This document shows positions 37,028 through 49,104 of a DNA stretch of 64,000 bases, in pieces (position 1 is the stretch's first letter; the number at the start of each line of letters is the position of its first letter). Location: contig CALYOP010000006.1 of assembly GCA_945266285.1 (NCBI GenBank), positions 114,489 through 178,488 on the forward strand. The letters run 5' to 3'. The notes under the pieces are model-generated. The model saw only the letters and a program-made list of their open reading frames with translations. It had not been told where the DNA came from and did not search any database. This DNA comes from an uncultured Commensalibacter sp. (GTDB lineage Bacteria > Pseudomonadota > Alphaproteobacteria > Acetobacterales > Acetobacteraceae). A program made the translations under genes and the position numbers.

Positions 37028-38158
37028 ATGTCTGACCTAAATCAAGCAAAGGATTCATTACCCTTCACACAATGGGCTGGTGCAGAATTAAAAGTAGATT
37101 TATCAGCTATTGCAGAAAATTATCGCCGTTTACAAAAAAAAGCACCATCAGCACGTTGTGCGGCTGTTGTTAAAGCAGATGGCTATAATTTAGGGATGAT
37201 TCCTATTGCCAAAAGGCTAAAAGAAGTAGGATGCTCTGATTTCTTTGTCGCTTATCTTGATGAAGGTTTAGCTTTACGATCTATATTATCCGATAATGAC
37301 CGGATATATATCCTTCACGGATTATTTCCTGGAAGTGAATCGATTTGTGCCAATGCTAATTTAATCCCGATTTTAAATAGTCTTGAACAAATCGATAACT
37401 GGATCAGATTCTGTAATCAAGACCAAACCCGCCATGCCGCCGGGGTACAGCTTGATAGTGGTATGTCCCGTTTTGGAATTGGACCTGATGAAATCGAATT
37501 GCTATGTCGAATAGACTGGAAAAGTTTTGACCTTGCTTTAATCATGAGTCATCTTGCTTGCGCAGATATACCGAATCATCCGTTGAATTTTAAACAACTG
37601 CAGCAATTCCGGTTAATGAAGCAAATGCTTCCCCCTGCACCGGCAAGCTTATCCGCATCTAGTGGTATTTTTCTAGGAAAAGACTGGCACTTTGATTTAA
37701 TAAGACCGGGTGCCGCTCTTTATGGAATTAATCCAACACCACAAAAACCCAATCCTATGCAAAATGTCGTAACCTTACTTGGTAAAGTAATTCAGATACG
37801 CAAAATTAAACCTGATATTGCGGTTGGTTACGGAGCAAGTTTCGTTTCAAAAAAACCAATGCGACTTGCTTTGGTATCCGTAGGATATGCAGACGGATTT
37901 TTAAGAAGTTTCGGCAATAAAGCCTTTGCAAAGTCACAAAAATATCCTGAAATCCCGTTACCCATTATCGGAAGAATTTCAATGGATTCACTTTGCATTG
38001 ATATTAGCGGGTTATCTGAAAAAGCATTACATACAAGTGATTTCGTTGAACTCATTGGTCCAAATTGTCCGATTGACCATATCGCAGCAACAGGAGGAAC
38101 AATCGGTTACGAAATGCTAACAGCGCTTGGCAATCGATATCAACGTATTTATTATTAA
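37028..38158 (+). CDS. alr: Alanine racemase
   Basis: Alr interconverts L- and D-alanine for peptidoglycan using PLP. The 376-residue protein has the PLP lysine in AVVKADGYNLG (Lys49), the second catalytic tyrosine in AVGYGASF (Tyr268) and the C-terminal RISMDSLCIDIS. DFVELIG and EMLTAL complete the family pattern. The start ATG at 37028 follows the reductase stop by 15 bp. The inverted repeat beyond its 3' end belongs to the convergent gene on the other strand. Confidence 0.96.
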   Translation: MSDLNQAKDSLPFTQWAGAELKVDLSAIAENYRRLQKKAPSARCAAVVKADGYNLGMIPIAKRLKEVGCSDFFVAYLDEGLALRSILSDNDRIYILHGLFPGSESICANANLIPILNSLEQIDNWIRFCNQDQTRHAAGVQLDSGMSRFGIGPDEIELLCRIDWKSFDLALIMSHLACADIPNHPLNFKQLQQFRLMKQMLPPAPASLSASSGIFLGKDWHFDLIRPGAALYGINPTPQKPNPMQNVVTLLGKVIQIRKIKPDIAVGYGASFVSKKPMRLALVSVGYADGFLRSFGNKAFAKSQKYPEIPLPIIGRISMDSLCIDISGLSEKALHTSDFVELIGPNCPIDHIAATGGTIGYEMLTALGNRYQRIYY

Positions 38159-38260
38159 ATTTTGGGAAACAGCTCAATCTATATATAAAGCTATTGAGCA
38201 AAACGAATAAAAGCTAAGTTTTATTCATAAATGTAATGTAAATATTGAATCAAAATCGAT

Positions 38261-38298
38261 TGAAAAATAAAGGCCAGAACATTACTGATGTCCTGGCC
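38261..38298 (-). terminator. Intrinsic terminator of the Asr-like gene
   Basis: GGCCAGAACAT (38272-38282) and ATGTCCTGGCC (38288-38298) form an 11-pair stem, with a G-U wobble that forms only in minus-strand RNA. On that strand a T-rich run (TTTATTTTTC) follows. It lies 8 bp past the stop of the minus-strand gene. Confidence 0.85.
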
Positions 38299-38305
38299 AA
38301 AGGCT

Positions 38306-38632
38306 TTATTTTACGTCATCGCCTGTAGCTTCTGGAGCTGCAGCGCCTTGATCGTCAGCAGCTTTTTTCGCATGCTTTTTGTTATGATGTGCTTTGTTAT
38401 GGTGCTTTGCTTTACTGTGGTGAGCTTTACCCTGATGAGAAGAAGCAGATGCATCAGCAGGTGTTGCAGATTCAGCAGGAGCAGGTGTTGCAGGAGTTGC
38501 TGCAGGAGCAGCAGCTGGTGCAGCCTGAGCAGGAGCAGCTGGTGCAGCTTCTTGAGCGAAAGCAGGAGCAGCCAAACCTAATACAGAAACAGTTGAGAGA
38601 GTTGCCAATAGGCGACGAGAAATCAATTTCAT
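38306..38632 (-). CDS. Small exported Ala/Pro- and His/Lys-rich protein, Asr-like
   Basis: The 108-residue product has a clear signal peptide (MKLISRRLLATLSTVSVLGLAAPAFAQ, cleavage after AFA). After it comes an Ala/Pro-rich stretch, then a His/Lys-rich segment (HHSKAKHHNKAHHNKKHAKK) and an acidic C-terminal end. The composition and order resemble the E. coli acid-shock protein Asr, an intrinsically disordered periplasmic protein. I infer a role in acid or envelope-stress tolerance, which would suit an acetic acid bacterium. The low-complexity sequence prevents a firm homology claim. It is a single gene with its own terminator. Confidence 0.8.
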   Translation of the reverse strand: MKLISRRLLATLSTVSVLGLAAPAFAQEAAPAAPAQAAPAAAPAATPATPAPAESATPADASASSHQGKAHHSKAKHHNKAHHNKKHAKKAADDQGAAAPEATGDDVK

Positions 38633-38828
38633 AATATTCTACCAAACAAAAAATCTAATTAATAAAGGAAAATCGAAGTGTATCACTTGATTTAAAGTGA
38701 ATGTAACATAGGGATTCGATTACGTCTTCGATTATAATTTCCGAATTTTTTCTATTTTTAACAACTTTGCCTTATTTTTGTCTTATTTAAACAACTTATA
38801 ATAACGGTTCCGCATTAATTTCATCAGC

Positions 38829-38868
38829 AAAAAAAGCCATTTCATTAATAATAACGAAATGGCTTTTT
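38829..38868. terminator. Intrinsic terminator of typA, works in both directions
   Basis: AAAAAGCCATTTC (38831-38843) pairs with GAAATGGCTTTTT (38856-38868). T runs occur on both strands. It lies 28 bp past the typA stop. Confidence 0.9.
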
Positions 38869-38895
38869 ATCATTCAAACAAATCGTAGCTATTAT

Positions 38896-40722
38896 TTACG
38901 ATTGTTCACTCCGCTGACGGGTATGGCGTTTGCGTTCATGTGGATCAAGATAAAATTTTCTGATACGAATAGCCGAAGGTGTTACTTCAACCAATTCATC
39001 TTCTTCAATATAAGCAATTGCTTGTTCCAAAGACATTTTCCGAGGCGGTGTTAACAGCAATGCTTCGTCTTTTCCTGCAGCACGGATATTGGTAAGCTTC
39101 TTTTCCCGAATGGGATTAACATCCAAATCATTTTCACGAGAATGTTCACCAATAATCATACCAGAATAAACTTTTTCCCCTGCACCGATAAACAAAACAC
39201 CCCGGTCTTGTAACGAAAATAGCGAATATTGAACAGCCACGCCATCTTCTGCAGAAATCAAAGAACCATTCCGACGACCAGCAATTGGTCCGGCCCAAGG
39301 TGCATAACCGGAAAATAAGCGATTAATGATCCCTGTTCCACGCGTATCTGTAAGAAATTCGCTGTGATATCCAATTAACCCACGTGAAGGGATTGAAAAA
39401 GTAATTCGAACTTTATCCCCACCAGAAGGACTCATATCCTGCATTACCCCTTTACGAAGGGACATCTTCTCGACGACAACACCAGAATAAGGTTCGTCAA
39501 CATCAATTAAAACCTCTTCGTAAGGTTCTTCTTTTTCGCCGGTTTCTTCGTTAATTCGTGTTAAAACTTTTGGACGACCAATGGTCAGCTCAAAACCTTC
39601 ACGGCGCATTGTTTCAATCAGAACCCCTAATTGCAATTCACCACGGCCCGCCACCTCAAAAGCTTCGCTTTCGGGACTATCGGTCACACGAATCGCAACG
39701 TTACCTTCGACTTCACGAAATAGACGTTCGCGAATCTGACGTGATGTTACTTTTTTACCTTCACGTCCACCCAAAGGCCCGTCATTAATACGGAATGTCA
39801 TTGACAAGGTTGGCGGATCAACAGGTGTAGCATGTAATGCTTCTGTTATTTCAGGAGAAGCAATCGTTTCTGAAACCGTAGCATCTGATAAACCAGCAAC
39901 CGCGACAATATCCCCTGCCTGGACTTCATCTACAGGCACGCGTTCCAATCCACGGAATGCAAGCAATTTGGTCAGGCGCCCTGTTTCAACAACACTATTA
40001 TCGCTGCGCAGAACCCGAACAGGCATATTCAGCTTCGCCGTTCCTTGTTCAACGCGGCCTGTTAAAACACGACCCAAGAAATTGTCATATTCCAAAATAC
40101 TGGCAACCATTGCAAAAGGCGCATTCTGGTCAACCTTTGGAGCCGGAACATGTTTAATAATCAGTTCAAATAACGCACTAAGATCTTGTTTGGGGTTTTC
40201 CAGATTATAATCAGCCCAACCATTACGGCCAGAAGCATATAACATTGGAAAATCAAGCTGTTCGTCATTCGCACCTTGTGCTGCAAAAAGATCGAATACT
40301 TCGTTATGCACTTCATCAGGACGCGCATCCGAACGATCAACTTTATTGACGACGACGATTGGGCGCAGTCCTCTTTTTAATGCCTTGGCCACCACAAATT
40401 TTGTTTGAGGCAAAGCCCCTTCAGCTGCATCAACCAAGACCACAGCGCCATCGACCATACTCAGAATACGTTCAACTTCACCGCCAAAATCAGCATGGCC
40501 TGGCGTATCAATAATATTGATGCGGACATCATTCCAAACAACCGATGTACATTTGGCCAGAATGGTAATTCCCCGTTCCCGTTCCAAATCGTTGCTGTCC
40601 ATAGCGCGTTCGGCAACCTGTTGATTGTCACGAAAGGTCCCCGATTGCTTTAACATCTGGTCCACTAATGTTGTCTTGCCATGGTCAACGTGTGCAATAA
40701 TGGCAATGTTGCGGATTTCCAT
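38896..40722 (-). CDS. typA: Translational GTPase TypA/BipA
   Basis: TypA/BipA is a ribosome-associated GTPase of the EF-G type, important under stress and in ribosome assembly. The 608-residue protein has the P-loop AHVDHGKT at residues 10-17, the switch region [28 protein letters not shown], the NKVD box and the C-terminal [13 protein letters not shown] with [13 protein letters not shown] typical of BipA. It is a monocistronic gene on the minus strand with its own terminator. Confidence 0.96.
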   Translation of the reverse strand: MEIRNIAIIAHVDHGKTTLVDQMLKQSGTFRDNQQVAERAMDSNDLERERGITILAKCTSVVWNDVRINIIDTPGHADFGGEVERILSMVDGAVVLVDAAEGALPQTKFVVAKALKRGLRPIVVVNKVDRSDARPDEVHNEVFDLFAAQGANDEQLDFPMLYASGRNGWADYNLENPKQDLSALFELIIKHVPAPKVDQNAPFAMVASILEYDNFLGRVLTGRVEQGTAKLNMPVRVLRSDNSVVETGRLTKLLAFRGLERVPVDEVQAGDIVAVAGLSDATVSETIASPEITEALHATPVDPPTLSMTFRINDGPLGGREGKKVTSRQIRERLFREVEGNVAIRVTDSPESEAFEVAGRGELQLGVLIETMRREGFELTIGRPKVLTRINEETGEKEEPYEEVLIDVDEPYSGVVVEKMSLRKGVMQDMSPSGGDKVRITFSIPSRGLIGYHSEFLTDTRGTGIINRLFSGYAPWAGPIAGRRNGSLISAEDGVAVQYSLFSLQDRGVLFIGAGEKVYSGMIIGEHSRENDLDVNPIREKKLTNIRAAGKDEALLLTPPRKMSLEQAIAYIEEDELVEVTPSAIRIRKFYLDPHERKRHTRQRSEQS

Positions 40723-40843
40723 TTTTATCCTATTTCTCCGATAATAACGTCAATTTTTTCCTCTACTTTTTCCAAGCAGAGCGAAAAATTCTAATGATTT
40801 CTAAAATAATCTGTCTATTTGCTTGCCAGACCAGTAGAAATTT

Positions 40844-41887
40844 TTAAAAGTTCATCACTTCTTTCAATTCTGGAAGCGGTCTAGCTCCAAAATGGGAAAT
40901 AACTTCAGCAGCAACAACACTTCCCAAACGCCCACATTCAGCAAAAGTTCGATTAGACGTCCATCCTGCCAGGAATCCAGCGGCATAAGCATCGCCCGCT
41001 CCCGTAGTATCTACAACAACTGTAGGAACACAAGCAACTTCTACCCGCTCGGAACCAGAAATAATGACACTGCCTTTTTCGCTTCGTGTTAAAGCGACCA
41101 AAGAAGCATCACGAGAAGCCTTTTCTGCAGCTTCGTCAAAATCTTCAGTTTCATAAAGTGAACAGATTTCATTCTCATTCGCAAACACAATATCAACCTG
41201 CTTGCAAATCAAATCATGAAACTGTGCGCGGTGACGCGCTACACAAAACGGATCCGAAAGACTTAAAGCAACACTTTTTCCTGCATTATGCGCGATATTT
41301 GCAGCGTGATAGAATGCTTTTTGTGCCAAATCCCCATCAAATAAATAACCTTCGAGATAAGTTACTTTCGAAGCCTTTATGACTTCTTCAATCACATCTT
41401 CGGGTCCGAATTGAGTACAAGCTCCCAAATACGTATTCATTGTCCGCTGCCCATCTGGCGTAACCATAATGATGGAACGTGCTGTTAATAGATCGGGATT
41501 ATCACGTGATTTTAAAGCCTGTGAAGGAAAATAAACACCACCTTGACGAATATCTTCACCAAATTTTTTACCTAAGGCATCATCAGCTACTTTGCCCAAA
41601 TAAGCCGTTTTCGCACCCATAATAGCGGCAACGAAACAAGTGTTTGCAACAGAACCACCGCTCATTTTCTTTTCAGGTTTAATGAGACCGGTTAACTCTC
41701 TGGCTCGCTTCGCATCAATCAAAGCCATGCTGCCAGCAATCATTTTATGTTTTGTTAAAAATTTTACATCAACCGGTGCTAAAATATCAACAATCGCATT
41801 ACCGATGCCGACAATATCATATTCCGCTTCATCATTTTTAACCCTGCCAAGTATTTCTCTAAAGCTTCGCATTTCCCTCTTCACCAC
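40844..41887 (-). CDS. PfkB-family carbohydrate kinase, adenosine-kinase-like
   Basis: A ribokinase-fold sugar or nucleoside kinase of 347 residues. The substrate-binding motif is SGGSVANTCFVAAIMGAKTA and the catalytic anion hole is DTTGAGDAYAAGFL. The alphaproteobacterial set of this type is annotated as adenosine kinase. The exact substrate is not certain from sequence. The GTG at 41887 and the ATG five codons on (41872) are alternative starts, both with purine-rich sequence close before them. I keep the longer one. It is divergent from the bactofilin gene. Confidence 0.85.
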   Translation of the reverse strand: MVKREMRSFREILGRVKNDEAEYDIVGIGNAIVDILAPVDVKFLTKHKMIAGSMALIDAKRARELTGLIKPEKKMSGGSVANTCFVAAIMGAKTAYLGKVADDALGKKFGEDIRQGGVYFPSQALKSRDNPDLLTARSIIMVTPDGQRTMNTYLGACTQFGPEDVIEEVIKASKVTYLEGYLFDGDLAQKAFYHAANIAHNAGKSVALSLSDPFCVARHRAQFHDLICKQVDIVFANENEICSLYETEDFDEAAEKASRDASLVALTRSEKGSVIISGSERVEVACVPTVVVDTTGAGDAYAAGFLAGWTSNRTFAECGRLGSVVAAEVISHFGARPLPELKEVMNF

Positions 41888-42111
41888 TCCCTATAACCAT
41901 GTTGCCTTTGTAATCTTGATCTCATTTTACTTTATTCGACGATTCATTTATTGTTTTATCGGAACCATTTTGAAAAAATTAGATTATAAAATTGATACTT
42001 TGCTCTTTTATTATAAAGATATTGATCTGTCACTTGACATAAAAAAAGGTGCATATAACTTTCTTGTTCTTAAGCCTATGACCTTAACCTCAACTTTAAA
42101 ACGAGAGTTAA

Positions 42112-42765
42112 TTGTTTAGAAAACGAAAAAACGAAAAAAATACCCCGCCTTCTCAACAAACTATGCCTCATGCGCCCAATAATTCTCAGGAACCAAATCA
42201 AACAATAACTATTAAACCAAATACAAGCTTAGAGAAAACTGTAATGAATCGACCAAATCCTATACTAGCAAATGCACGTTCTTTATCCTCCGGAGTTCTT
42301 CAACGCCAAGATGCTTCCCACCGTAAAACTTTGATCGTCGGTCAAGGAATCCGCGTAAATGGAACCATCCAGGATGTAGAACAATTAATTGTTGAAGGAA
42401 CAGTCGAGACTCCTGCAATTAAAGCCAAAGAATTAATCGTTGCCGTCAACGGCACCTTTACAGGTGAAGTAGATGCGCAAGATGTCGAAATTTCCGGCGT
42501 AATTGACGGTAGCCTTACTGTGCAAGGAAGTCTGACCATCACAGCAACAGGTCGCTTATCAGGGAAAGCAAGATGTCGGCGTCTTAAAATTGAAGATGGC
42601 GGTCAAGTGACGGGTCATATCGAAATGATCACTTCAGAAAAATTAAAACCTTCTTCTCATAGTAGTACGCATCTTGAGGAAAACATTGCAGAGAAAACGG
42701 ATATCGATGAAAGTCCTTTATCTATTGATGATGTTCTAACTCAAGCAAGCCTTCATCAATCCTAA
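42112..42765 (+). CDS. Bactofilin (polymer-forming cytoskeletal protein)
   Basis: Bactofilins form cytoskeletal filaments that localise cell-wall and morphogenetic proteins. The 217-residue product has the short basic start MFRKRKNEK typical of the family, a polar linker, and a bactofilin core at about residues 75-180 with IRVNGTIQDVEQLIVEGTVE, LTVQGSLTITATGRLSG and GQVTGHIEM. The start is TTG at 42112 with GAGAG shortly before it. The fit of MFRKRK to the family is the reason I accept this unusual codon. It converges with gcrA. Confidence 0.9.
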   Translation: MFRKRKNEKNTPPSQQTMPHAPNNSQEPNQTITIKPNTSLEKTVMNRPNPILANARSLSSGVLQRQDASHRKTLIVGQGIRVNGTIQDVEQLIVEGTVETPAIKAKELIVAVNGTFTGEVDAQDVEISGVIDGSLTVQGSLTITATGRLSGKARCRRLKIEDGGQVTGHIEMITSEKLKPSSHSSTHLEENIAEKTDIDESPLSIDDVLTQASLHQS

Positions 42766-42774
42766 GAAATACTA

Positions 42775-42799
42775 TCCCCCTTTTTTGGAAAAGGGGGGA
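42775..42799. terminator. GC-stem hairpin between convergent bactofilin and gcrA genes
   Basis: TCCCCCTTTT at 42775-42784 pairs with AAAAGGGGGGA at 42789-42799, with one extra G, over a TTGG loop. It lies 10 bp from both gene ends. No clear T tract lies outside the stem on either strand, so it is a probable rather than proven terminator. Confidence 0.5.
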
Positions 42800-42808
42800 C
42801 ATTCTATA

Positions 42809-43435
42809 TTAAGCAACACTGCCACGACGGTCACGCAACCGAACATAAGCAATTTGTGCATGTTCTACGCAATATGGTTTTCCAGGGATGGCTGTTGCTT
42901 TACAAAAATGGAAATCTTTGGTTCCGGGATCTCCAATTGGCCAGCAGCATTCTGTATTCGATCGTCTTTGTGGCAATTCTACCGGTTTTGAAAAATCAGT
43001 TTTGAGCTTTTTAGCTTTAACAGTTTGTGGTTTTTCAATTTGTTCTTCAACCGCAGCTTCGATTTTCTGAGCAAGATTTTCCTCAGTCGAAATTACTTTT
43101 TTCTTCGAAGAAGGCTTCTTTTCTTTTACCTCTGATGCGAGCTGTACTTTTGCTTCAGGTGCACTATCCAAATTATCTTGGCTACGCACATCCGTTTTTT
43201 CTGTTTTCGTTTTATCAGTGGTCGTAACTGTTTCGGCTTCTTTAGTTTTTTCTGCTGTTGCCTTATCCGCAGCATTCCGACGAATAGGTGATGGTCTTGC
43301 TTTAAGTCCTAGGCGATGCGCTTTACCAACCACCGCATTTTTGGTTACATTTAGCTGCCGACCGATCTCTGCTGTTGATAAACCTTGCTCCCATAATTCT
43401 CGTAAGCGAGCTACGTTTTCTTCAGTCCAATCCAT
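42809..43435 (-). CDS. gcrA: GcrA cell-cycle regulator
   Basis: GcrA binds sigma70-RNA polymerase and activates methylation-dependent promoters in alphaproteobacteria. The N-terminal HTH reads MDWTEENVARLRELWEQGLS and then TKNAVVGKAHRLGL. The C-terminal polymerase-binding part has CCWPIGDPGT, FHFCKA and KPYCVEHAQIAY. The middle is a charged linker, making 208 residues. A TAGGAG ribosome site precedes the ATG. It lies 54 bp downstream of rnd on the same strand. CcrM and its GANTC sites are its expected partners but are not in view. Confidence 0.95.
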   Translation of the reverse strand: MDWTEENVARLRELWEQGLSTAEIGRQLNVTKNAVVGKAHRLGLKARPSPIRRNAADKATAEKTKEAETVTTTDKTKTEKTDVRSQDNLDSAPEAKVQLASEVKEKKPSSKKKVISTEENLAQKIEAAVEEQIEKPQTVKAKKLKTDFSKPVELPQRRSNTECCWPIGDPGTKDFHFCKATAIPGKPYCVEHAQIAYVRLRDRRGSVA

Positions 43436-43489
43436 AATATTTGCTCCTATTTACCCCTATCCATCTTGGGATCATTCTCAACCTATATT

Positions 43490-44662
43490 TTATATACGGT
43501 CACGATTTATCAACTGAATTTTACGATTTCCAACTCCTAAGATAAGTTTTCCTGCGCATAAATCCAAGGCATCTTGTCCGAATACTTTTCGACGCCAACC
43601 TGTTAACACCGGCAATTCGGTTTCACCACTGGCAAGACTCTCAATTTCTTTGCTACTTGCAACAAGTTTCGGTGCAACTTCATACGCTTCACATTTTGCT
43701 AATAAAAGGACTTTTAACAAGGATAACAATGCTTCAGACGGCCTTTCCGCCTTTTTCTCGCGAAGCGATGGAAAATTAAAAGAATCCGCCGATCGTTTTT
43801 TAAGCATTTTTAAGATGTCTAAAAGAGATGCACCTTCAGCACCTTCAGCAAAACCATTACTTACACCACGTATACGATTCAGCGCATGAATATTCGTAGG
43901 GACAACGGCCGCAATTTCCAAAAGACTTTCATCACGAATCAAATGTTGTCTTGGAATATTTAAACGCTGAGCTTCTCCTTCACGCCATTTGATAATCTCA
44001 TATAAAACCCCCAAAACATATCGGTTATGCGTCGGTGGTTTAATACGTTTCCATAATTTATCTATGGAGGGCTTATAATTTTCAGGATTCGATAAAGATT
44101 GGATTTCCGTACTTACCCAACTCAATCGATTTTCTTCTTTTAGTTTTTTAAGCAATATCTCATAGATCTTACGCAAATAGGTAACATCAGCAGCAGCATA
44201 ATTTAACTGGGCCTTAATCAAAGGTCGAATCGACCAATCACTAAAACGATGCGATTTATCAATACTAACGCCAATTAAGGATTCAACCAGATGATTATAA
44301 CCAATTTGATTGCCAAAACCCGCCACCATTGCAGCAATCTGCGTATCAAAAATTGCTTTTGGAAGCCTGCCAAAAAGGTGGAAAAAAATTTCTAAATCTT
44401 GCTGAGCTGCATGAAAAACTTTCGTAACCGATTCATCGTCTAGAAGCTTCGTCAAAAGTGACAAATCCAGCCCCTCTGCCTGAGCATCCACAATAAACAC
44501 ACCGTTATTACCAGCCAATTGCACCAGGCATAAATCTGGCCAATAAGTGTGTTCACGAACAAATTCCGTATCAACCGTGATAAAATCTTCTTGCAACAAA
44601 TCATGGATTACGGACTCCAACATTTGATTACCCGTAATCATTACTGGATCTTTAAATTGCAT
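43490..44662 (-). CDS. rnd: Ribonuclease D
   Basis: RNase D is a 3'-5' exoribonuclease that trims tRNA 3' ends. The 390-residue protein has the DEDD exonuclease motifs: FITVDTEFVRE (Asp31, Glu33), FHAAQQDLEIFFHLF, and YAAADVTYLRKIYE. An HRDC domain follows (IRDESLLEIAAVVPTN). It is tandem with gcrA. The start at ATG 44662 is at the family-normal position. Confidence 0.94.
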   Translation of the reverse strand: MQFKDPVMITGNQMLESVIHDLLQEDFITVDTEFVREHTYWPDLCLVQLAGNNGVFIVDAQAEGLDLSLLTKLLDDESVTKVFHAAQQDLEIFFHLFGRLPKAIFDTQIAAMVAGFGNQIGYNHLVESLIGVSIDKSHRFSDWSIRPLIKAQLNYAAADVTYLRKIYEILLKKLKEENRLSWVSTEIQSLSNPENYKPSIDKLWKRIKPPTHNRYVLGVLYEIIKWREGEAQRLNIPRQHLIRDESLLEIAAVVPTNIHALNRIRGVSNGFAEGAEGASLLDILKMLKKRSADSFNFPSLREKKAERPSEALLSLLKVLLLAKCEAYEVAPKLVASSKEIESLASGETELPVLTGWRRKVFGQDALDLCAGKLILGVGNRKIQLINRDRI

Positions 44663-44749
44663 TAACTGCTCTTAAAATCATAATCAAAATAAACCATGCC
44701 TTAATCATTAGCTATTAAGTAAAATTATCACAACTTGCTGAACTGAAGG

Positions 44750-45574
44750 TTATAGCCGATAAAGCTTACGAGGAAAACGAAACAGGCGCCAATTACCTTC
44801 ACTATTTCGCTTATAAGCAAGCTCAGCATGTTCATATGAACGACCTGCCAAATGAGAAGGTCCTAATTTTAACGTATCTAATGATGTTTTTTCTCTATCT
44901 TCCAAAATCTTTTCAACAAGAATTTCCATAATAGCAATAGAAGTCGCACCAGGTCCCGTGCAAGACCAAACATCAGAAAAAGATTGATGTGCCGTTAAAT
45001 TATATTCCTGTTTACACAAAATTGCTTCGATTATCGGGTTTTCTGGAACACAAACAATGAAATTATTATCAATGCAGTATGGCTCACCCTCTGAATAAAA
45101 CAAAAAACAATCAAATTGATTGTTACAAATTATGGCATCAAGTCCATTAAAACAACGAATATCGACATCGACATAAAACCCACCCTGTTTTAGTAAATAG
45201 CAATTTCTGAAAAAATCAGACTTCATGGTATGATGAACGCAGTTTTTATCGAATAGCTTACGATAATGGCTTCCATAATGGTGTTCAATAAATTCCCCAG
45301 CAGTTGCCTCATTAAAAAGTTCATAATCAAAAGTATTATTATGAGCCCTCAGGGTTCCAATTGCGTTCTGTACGTCAAATGGTGGCCTGGCAGTATGCCA
45401 GTATTGTATGATTTTTTTTGGAATATGAGGGGGCAGCTGACGAGGCTCGTCATCAAGAACCGATTGATCTAAAAATGTAAAATAATCCCCATTAATATAA
45501 TCAGTTAATAGATCCATAGGGTATAAAGCAAATTTAAAAGCGTTCGCTTTTTCTTTTTCTTCGTTGCTAAACAT
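44750..45574 (-). CDS. GT32-type glycosyltransferase with DxD motif
   Basis: A 274-residue glycosyltransferase of the Och1/mannosyltransferase-like GT32 group. IPKKIIQYWH at residues 51-60 and MKSDFFRNCYLLKQGGFYVDVDI are characteristic. Asp136 and Asp138 of GGFYVDVDIR are the metal- and sugar-nucleotide-binding DxD pair. No signal peptide or membrane helix is seen. No capsule or LPS locus surrounds it, so its acceptor is unknown, and it may modify a surface glycan or glycolipid. The gene is relatively AT-rich, so acquisition is possible but unproven. Confidence 0.85.
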   Translation of the reverse strand: MFSNEEKEKANAFKFALYPMDLLTDYINGDYFTFLDQSVLDDEPRQLPPHIPKKIIQYWHTARPPFDVQNAIGTLRAHNNTFDYELFNEATAGEFIEHHYGSHYRKLFDKNCVHHTMKSDFFRNCYLLKQGGFYVDVDIRCFNGLDAIICNNQFDCFLFYSEGEPYCIDNNFIVCVPENPIIEAILCKQEYNLTAHQSFSDVWSCTGPGATSIAIMEILVEKILEDREKTSLDTLKLGPSHLAGRSYEHAELAYKRNSEGNWRLFRFPRKLYRL

Positions 45575-45689
45575 ATTGTCTTTTTACCTTATTTTTAAGT
45601 TGCTTAGCTTAAAATTTCCCTGTCTTGATTTTATGGTATAAAAATAGAATAAATAATTCCTATTTCTTGAAAATTTTTACAACAAGTCT

Positions 45690-46151
45690 ATGTCCGATCA
45701 TCAAATTCATTCATTAACCCAGCTGGGTCAGTCGGTTGCTTTACCGAAATCTCCTGAAGAAGCAAATCTGGAACGTGTTCCTTCCCCTCATCAAGGGTAT
45801 CACTATATGATCCGTTTCACGGCACCCGAATTTACTTCGCTTTGCCCTATTACAGGACAACCAGATTTTGCACATCTTGTAATTGATTATATTCCTAATC
45901 AATGGATCGTCGAAAGCAAATCTTTGAAACTTTTTCTAGCAAGCTTTCGAAATCATGGTGCTTTCCATGAAGCCTGCACCCTAGATATTGCAACGCGTTT
46001 AGTAACCTGCCTGGAACCCATATGGTTACGTATAGGCGGCTACTGGTATCCTAGAGGCGGCATACCAATTGACGTATTTTGGCAAACCGGCAATCCACCT
46101 GAAAAAGTATGGATCCCCCCTCAAGAAGTACCGGCATATCGAGGAAGGTAA
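45690..46151 (+). CDS. queF: NADPH-dependent 7-cyano-7-deazaguanine reductase QueF
   Basis: QueF reduces preQ0 to preQ1 in queuosine synthesis for tRNA. The 153-residue protein is the short unimodular type. The catalytic Cys52 in [13 protein letters not shown] and Asp59 have the family spacing of seven. The NADPH/fold motif [20 protein letters not shown] follows. It is a single gene, convergent with atpC about 20 bp away. Confidence 0.96.
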   Translation: MSDHQIHSLTQLGQSVALPKSPEEANLERVPSPHQGYHYMIRFTAPEFTSLCPITGQPDFAHLVIDYIPNQWIVESKSLKLFLASFRNHGAFHEACTLDIATRLVTCLEPIWLRIGGYWYPRGGIPIDVFWQTGNPPEKVWIPPQEVPAYRGR

Positions 46152-46170
46152 TCCCTTCCTCAATTAAAGT

Positions 46171-46593
46171 TTAAACTTTGTGCTTAGAAGCATCAACAAC
46201 ATCAATGATGAGCTGAGCACATTGTATTTCATCAACCAAATCACGCTGCTTTTCGACATCATTACCGTTAGCAGCTTCTTTAAAGCTCTGTTCAAGCTCT
46301 GTCAGGCGTTTATATCCTTCTTCAGCTGAAAGTTCAGATAGTTTCCTGATGTTATTTGCCAAAACCGTACATTGGGTTTCCTGCATTTCGGCAAAACCAC
46401 CTTCAACAAAGAAACTATCGGTTACTTTATCCCCTTCATACAGACTGATAATACCACCGCGTAAAAGAAAGATCATCGGTGCATGACCTTCCATCGCGGC
46501 GATATCACCTTCTGAAGCAGGTAAAACAGCCATTTCAACTTGTTTAGAAAGAATCACTGCCTCTGGACTGATAATTTCAAGCCTTATCGACAT
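46171..46593 (-). CDS. atpC: ATP synthase F1 epsilon subunit
   Basis: The epsilon subunit of F1 regulates and couples the rotor. The 140-residue protein has the beta-sandwich motif MSIRLEIISPEAVILSKQVEMAVLPASEGDIAAMEGHAPM and a helical C-terminal part (ELEQSFKEAANGNDVEK). AGGGAAG precedes the ATG. It is the last gene of atpH-A-G-D-C. The C-terminal tail ends in VVDASKHKV. Confidence 0.94.
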   Translation of the reverse strand: MSIRLEIISPEAVILSKQVEMAVLPASEGDIAAMEGHAPMIFLLRGGIISLYEGDKVTDSFFVEGGFAEMQETQCTVLANNIRKLSELSAEEGYKRLTELEQSFKEAANGNDVEKQRDLVDEIQCAQLIIDVVDASKHKV

Positions 46594-46623
46594 TCCTGTC
46601 TTCCCTTGCTGTTATAGAAACAA

Positions 46624-49091
<2,468 letters not shown>

Positions 49092-49104
49092 TCCTCAATA
49101 TTCC

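Noticed and set aside
38288..38581. Plus-strand frame rich in Ser, Arg and Cys opposite the Asr-like gene
   Set aside because: It arises from reading Ala/Pro codon repeats in reverse, and the opposite strand has a perfect signal peptide and terminator.
41640..42119. 159-codon plus-strand frame between the kinase and bactofilin genes
   Set aside because: Most of it overlaps the conserved kinase on the other strand, and the tail is AT-rich noncoding with no start signal.
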